Origin: Dendrophyllia cribrosa
Lineage: Eukaryota; Cnidaria; Anthozoa; Scleractinia; Dendrophylliidae
Length of the DNA stretch: 64,000 nucleotides
Assembly: GCA_024195265.1 (NCBI GenBank)
Contig: JAJLRJ010000010.1
Location: 22,596,784 to 22,660,783 of the forward strand
Direction of reading: 5' to 3'
The number at the start of each line of letters is the position of its first letter. Within the stretch, counting starts at the first letter, position 1. A program made the translations under genes and the position numbers. Positions 60,586-64,000 of the stretch are shown here, piece by piece. The notes beneath the pieces are model-generated. The model did not search any database and had not been told where the DNA came from. It saw only the letters and a list, made by a program, of their open reading frames with translations.

Positions 60586-61838
60586 CGATGATTGCATTGG
60601 CGCTACCTCTTCCAGTAAAGAGGAACTTAATCAATTCATAACTTCTGTCAATACTTTTCATCCAGCTTTAAAATATACCTGGGAAATTTCCGAAACCTCA
60701 GTCGCTTTTCTTGACATTAATATTTCAATCAACGGTAACAGTTTATCCACAAGTGTGCACTACAAACCTACAGATTCCCACAGTTATCTGTTACATTCAT
60801 CCTCACATCCATCGCACGTTAAAAACGCCATTCCGTATTCTCAATTTTTCAGACTTCGACGTCCATGTAGTGATGACTCTGATTTTTCCAACAAATCAGA
60901 AGAAATGTGCCAGTTTTTCAAGACTAACGTGGGTACCCTGATTCTGTTGTTAATACGGGCCAACAACGTGCACAACAGATCGACAGACAATTAGCACTAC
61001 AAACTTCACAGCAGGAAGAGAACGAGAGAATTCCATTCACCCTCACTTTCCACCCACACAACAACACAGTCAAAAGCATCATTTTAAAAAATTTCAAATT
61101 ACTCCAAAACGACCACGAAACTGGCAGAATTTTTTCACAACCCCCACTAATTTCGTTCAAACGTGACAAAAACATAGGCAACTTTCTAGTTACGAGCGCA
61201 CTGAAATCTGACGATGAACCGGGAACTTTTAAATGCACACGCACACGATGTAACACTTGTCCTTTCATTCACAACGCGGACAAAATAACAGGACCCAAAC
61301 GATCTATTAAAATCACTGATCGTTTTACATGCACCTCCGTAAATGTTATCTACTGCATAACATGTACTTTTTGCAAAAAAAATATACATTTGCGAAACAG
61401 GGAGGAGACTGGGCGACCGTTTTCGTGAACATCTCCGAAACGTTAAAAAAAATGATAAAGACGCATCCAAACCAGTCGCGCGCCATTTTAATCTTACTAA
61501 CCATTCTAAACAACACATGACAATCTGCGGCCTTTCCCTACACCAGGGTAACACAGAAAGCCGTAAAAACCTAGAACAAAAAAATCATCTTTCAAATCGG
61601 CACTCTCAAACCCCACGGAATCAACGAACGCTTTTCATTCAACTAATTTACATTTGTTTTTCACGTCACCAAATTTCCACCAATAGCGTAGCTCCACCGC
61701 TTACTATATAAAACCACACACTACCCACAATTCCTTGATTCGCTCCGACGAAGGGCTAGGGCTCAAAACGTCAGCTATTTGAATCCTTTTACGGTGGTCA
61801 ATTTACCTTATCGACTCAGTCGATAAAACTAAATTCTC
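60586..61838 (+). mobile_element. Penelope-like element, 5'-truncated copy B
   Basis: Starting at 60586 it reads DDCIGATSSSKEELNQFITS, DIN and HYKPTDSHSYLLHSSSHPS (late RT and thumb), then the linker and the GIY-YIG domain (VIYCITCTFCKK, ETGRRLGDRFREHL). It ends NPHGINERFSFN, with a 3' tail ending TTATCGACTCAGTCGATAA. Two frameshifts (two extra bases near 60930; an eight-A run near 61376 where copy A has seven) break it. It is the inverted partner of copy A, joined head to head near 60585. Confidence 0.85.
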
Positions 61839-62039
61839 GTGTTTCATCCCCCCACCGACGCAGCACCACAGTTTCCCTAGAAACTAACCCCATTCATTGA
61901 CTGAAAAGGGACAGCTTATTTATTTATTTACCGCATAGGTCTGTCGCTCAATCAATGTTGAGCATTTTAGACCGCTCTAAAAGAAAAAGAATATTAATAA
62001 AAAGGTAGCAAGGTAAAAAATACAAGATAGAAATGGCGC

Positions 62040-62276
62040 TTATAAGCGAAAGGAATAAATGTTTGAAATTGCGTTTTTAAACACAGCCAGTGAGGCAGAC
62101 AATGCTGTCTCTTTTGGGAGTTGATTCCATTGTGTAATTGTCCTTGGATAGAAGGAATACTTATAGAAGCCCCTTGCGGCTAGGGGTTGAGTGTAAGCGT
62201 ACTCTTTAGAGCGAGTTGAGTACAAATGACCAACTGGCTGTAGTTTGGTGACCTCGTGAGAGACTATACCTGCCAA
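62040..62276 (-). pseudogene. LINE reverse transcriptase C-terminal fragment
   Basis: A 78-codon stretch with RSKEYAYTQPLAARGFYKYS, FYPRTITQWNQLPKE and SLAVFKNAIS has the pattern usual at the C-terminus of LINE (CR1/L2/RTE-type) reverse transcriptases: paired FFPRTI.WN.LP and SL..FK. The 3' tail continues to 61915 with TTTATTTACCGCATAGGTCT. The 5' part is absent. Confidence 0.8.
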
Positions 62277-62696
62277 GTCTCACGCCTACGAGTCCAAAAC
62301 TCCGATCTCACGCCTACTCACACCTATGAAGAAATTTCTCACGCCTGACTTACAGATTTGAGCTATCAGCCTTAACTGATCGCATGTTCCAATTAAAAAT
62401 ATAGTTACGTTCATGAAAATATGGCACTTCTGTTGTAGTTTTTTATCGTTCTGAACATTACAATTACAGCTGGATGTTATTCAACGGAGATCTAAAGTCC
62501 ATGGAAACTTCCGAATTCTTCGTAACATCTTCGGACAACTTCATCTTCGGAATAGATCGGGTTCTTTTCGGATTTGGTCGGGTCGCCTTCGGAAATCCTG
62601 GCACTCCCACGAAAAAATTCTCACGCCTATCACTCGGAAAAAGTTGGAAGGTATAAGAGACTAGCCTGTTTCGCTAGCAATCTACGCGAGAATTTT

Positions 62697-62774
62697 TAGC
62701 CAGTCACAATGCGTAGCAATGCAAAACCAAAGCAATTGCGAAATTACTTTCGACACTCAATTGCAAACCGCTCT
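62697..62774. mobile_element. MITE, CGACACTCA family, half copy
   Basis: CAGTCACAATGCGTAGCAAT through CGACACTCAATTGCAAACCG matches one end of the element at 11351-11603 in inverted orientation. The other half is missing. Confidence 0.72.
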
Positions 62775-62823
62775 AAAGCACAACACACCATCGCAAGCCT
62801 GTGCCACAATGTAAAACACGCTT

Positions 62824-63052
62824 CAGGCCCAGACACACGGTGCAACTTTTCTTGCCACGTTGCGCGCACCAGTTGCAGAAGTAGAATTGAGTTCTACCAG
62901 GTTCTACTTTTGCGACGTTGCGCGCAACAAATTGCATCGTGTGACACCCCCAAAAAATCTTATTGCGTGCAACGATGCAAAATTAAAAAAACATGGCTGT
63001 CAAAATCTTGTTGCCATGGAAACATCAAGTTGCACCGTGTGTCCGGGTCTTT
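62824..63052. mobile_element. MITE with CACACGGTGCAACTT ends
   Basis: GGCCCAGACACACGGTGCAA and the complement of TTGCACCGTGTGTCCGGGTC form the ends. Internal GTTGCGCGCA motifs occur in both orientations. The 123-codon frame crossing it is not a gene. Confidence 0.8.
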
Positions 63053-63079
63053 CAAGTTGAGCGTCAATGTTCAATATTA

Positions 63080-64000
63080 AAACAACCACTAACCTGTGAT
63101 TAGGCTCTATTTTTGTTTCGCTTGGTAAACCATTCCCCGCGGGAAACGCGAAACATAAAAGGACATAACAGCGCTGCTAAAATTGGGTCTGATTGCAGGT
63201 TAAACCACCACACATCATGAAATGACGGCATCACATTGCTTTTTATTTCCTCGAAGACTAAATTTCGCGCAAAGTTAGAAGTATCTTTAAAATACAAACA
63301 GGCGTTCCTGAATAGATGTTTTTCACTTAAGTTCATCATGTCACGAGTGAGGGACAAGGAAAAAATGATAACAATACATCTTTATCATGTCATTACCAAG
63401 CTTAACATTAACCATCTTTCTTTATTTATCACAACAAACAACTTTTTGATGTTAATACCGTTAGTGCAACTTCCCTGAAAAAAAAATAAACAAATCATTT
63501 TGGATCTAGAATCAAAGGTAGAATGTTATCCCATGCAAATAACGGAATTAAAATCGCATTTTTCATTTTCGTGTTTATGGAGCGATCCTCGGGAAATTCC
63601 TTTGCAAGAATAACGTCATAACGGACATCTTCCGGGCAGAGCTGCCCTTGTTTCTGTCATGACTGCCTTCGCCAATAGGCTTTCATATGACACGAAGTCC
63701 AACCTAAGCGAAGGTCCGTAAAAGTCCACAACTTTATTTACCTATTAAGCCTACCCCTCAAGTTGAGGGTTTGCCAAGACTTCAATCCTTGCTGAAACAC
63801 CCTTGCTGTACTCTCCCTTGCTTTGAGTACCCTGCCCCCACCATTTTTTCCATCATTGAAATTGGGTGGAGGGGTGGTCTTAATTTGTCATTTTCCAAGA
63901 TTGTGTGTTCTGCTCGGCCGAGCATGTGCTTTTGAGGTGCAAGTTATCACGTGCAGTATCACTTACAGGGTCAATGCTGATTGGCGGTCAGCCAGATCAT
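63080..64000. other. No recognised feature
   Basis: An 85-codon minus-strand frame (63100-63357) with MSLTRDMMNLSEKHLFRNAC matches nothing I know and lacks supporting splice or codon evidence. The remainder is AT-rich sequence without a gene I can support. Confidence 0.4.

Overview
The window looks like nuclear DNA of a cnidarian, most likely an anthozoan such as a stony coral. This is inferred from an AT-rich background, genes with many short exons and GT-AG introns, a tandem intronless class A GPCR pair of a cnidarian-looking family, and a very dense load of short inverted-repeat elements. No species can be named from the sequence alone.

Three gene loci are all on the minus strand. From right to left they are: a complete six-exon beta-tubulin gene (53073-57641, 446 aa); a complete 18-exon PEX1 gene (11860-50170, 1267 aa), the peroxisomal AAA ATPase that with PEX6 extracts PEX5 from the peroxisome membrane; and a duplicated pair of intronless rhodopsin-class GPCR genes. 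Of the pair, the 8553-9497 copy is intact and the 2373-3312 copy carries a one-base frameshift. All PEX1 and tubulin exon phases close in frame.

Most of the DNA is repeats. PEX1 spends 38 kb on 3.8 kb of coding sequence. Its introns hold a 6 kb, 25-bp minisatellite that appears to be the body of a transposable element (20765-26831), a 17-bp minisatellite (35463-36003), a pair of 1.9 kb TTAA-flanked elements in opposite orientation (17552-19460 and 40628-42541), a SINE split by an element with a 9-bp target duplication (16465-16911), and many foldback elements. Right of tubulin lie a tRNA-derived SINE, two 5'-truncated Penelope-like retroelement copies placed head to head (58929-61838), and a LINE tail (62040-62276).

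I found no bacterial-type system, CRISPR array, rRNA or intact tRNA gene. The most unusual structures are the minisatellite-filled transposon in PEX1 intron 13 and the nested insertion in intron 4, where both an empty and a filled copy of the same target are present.
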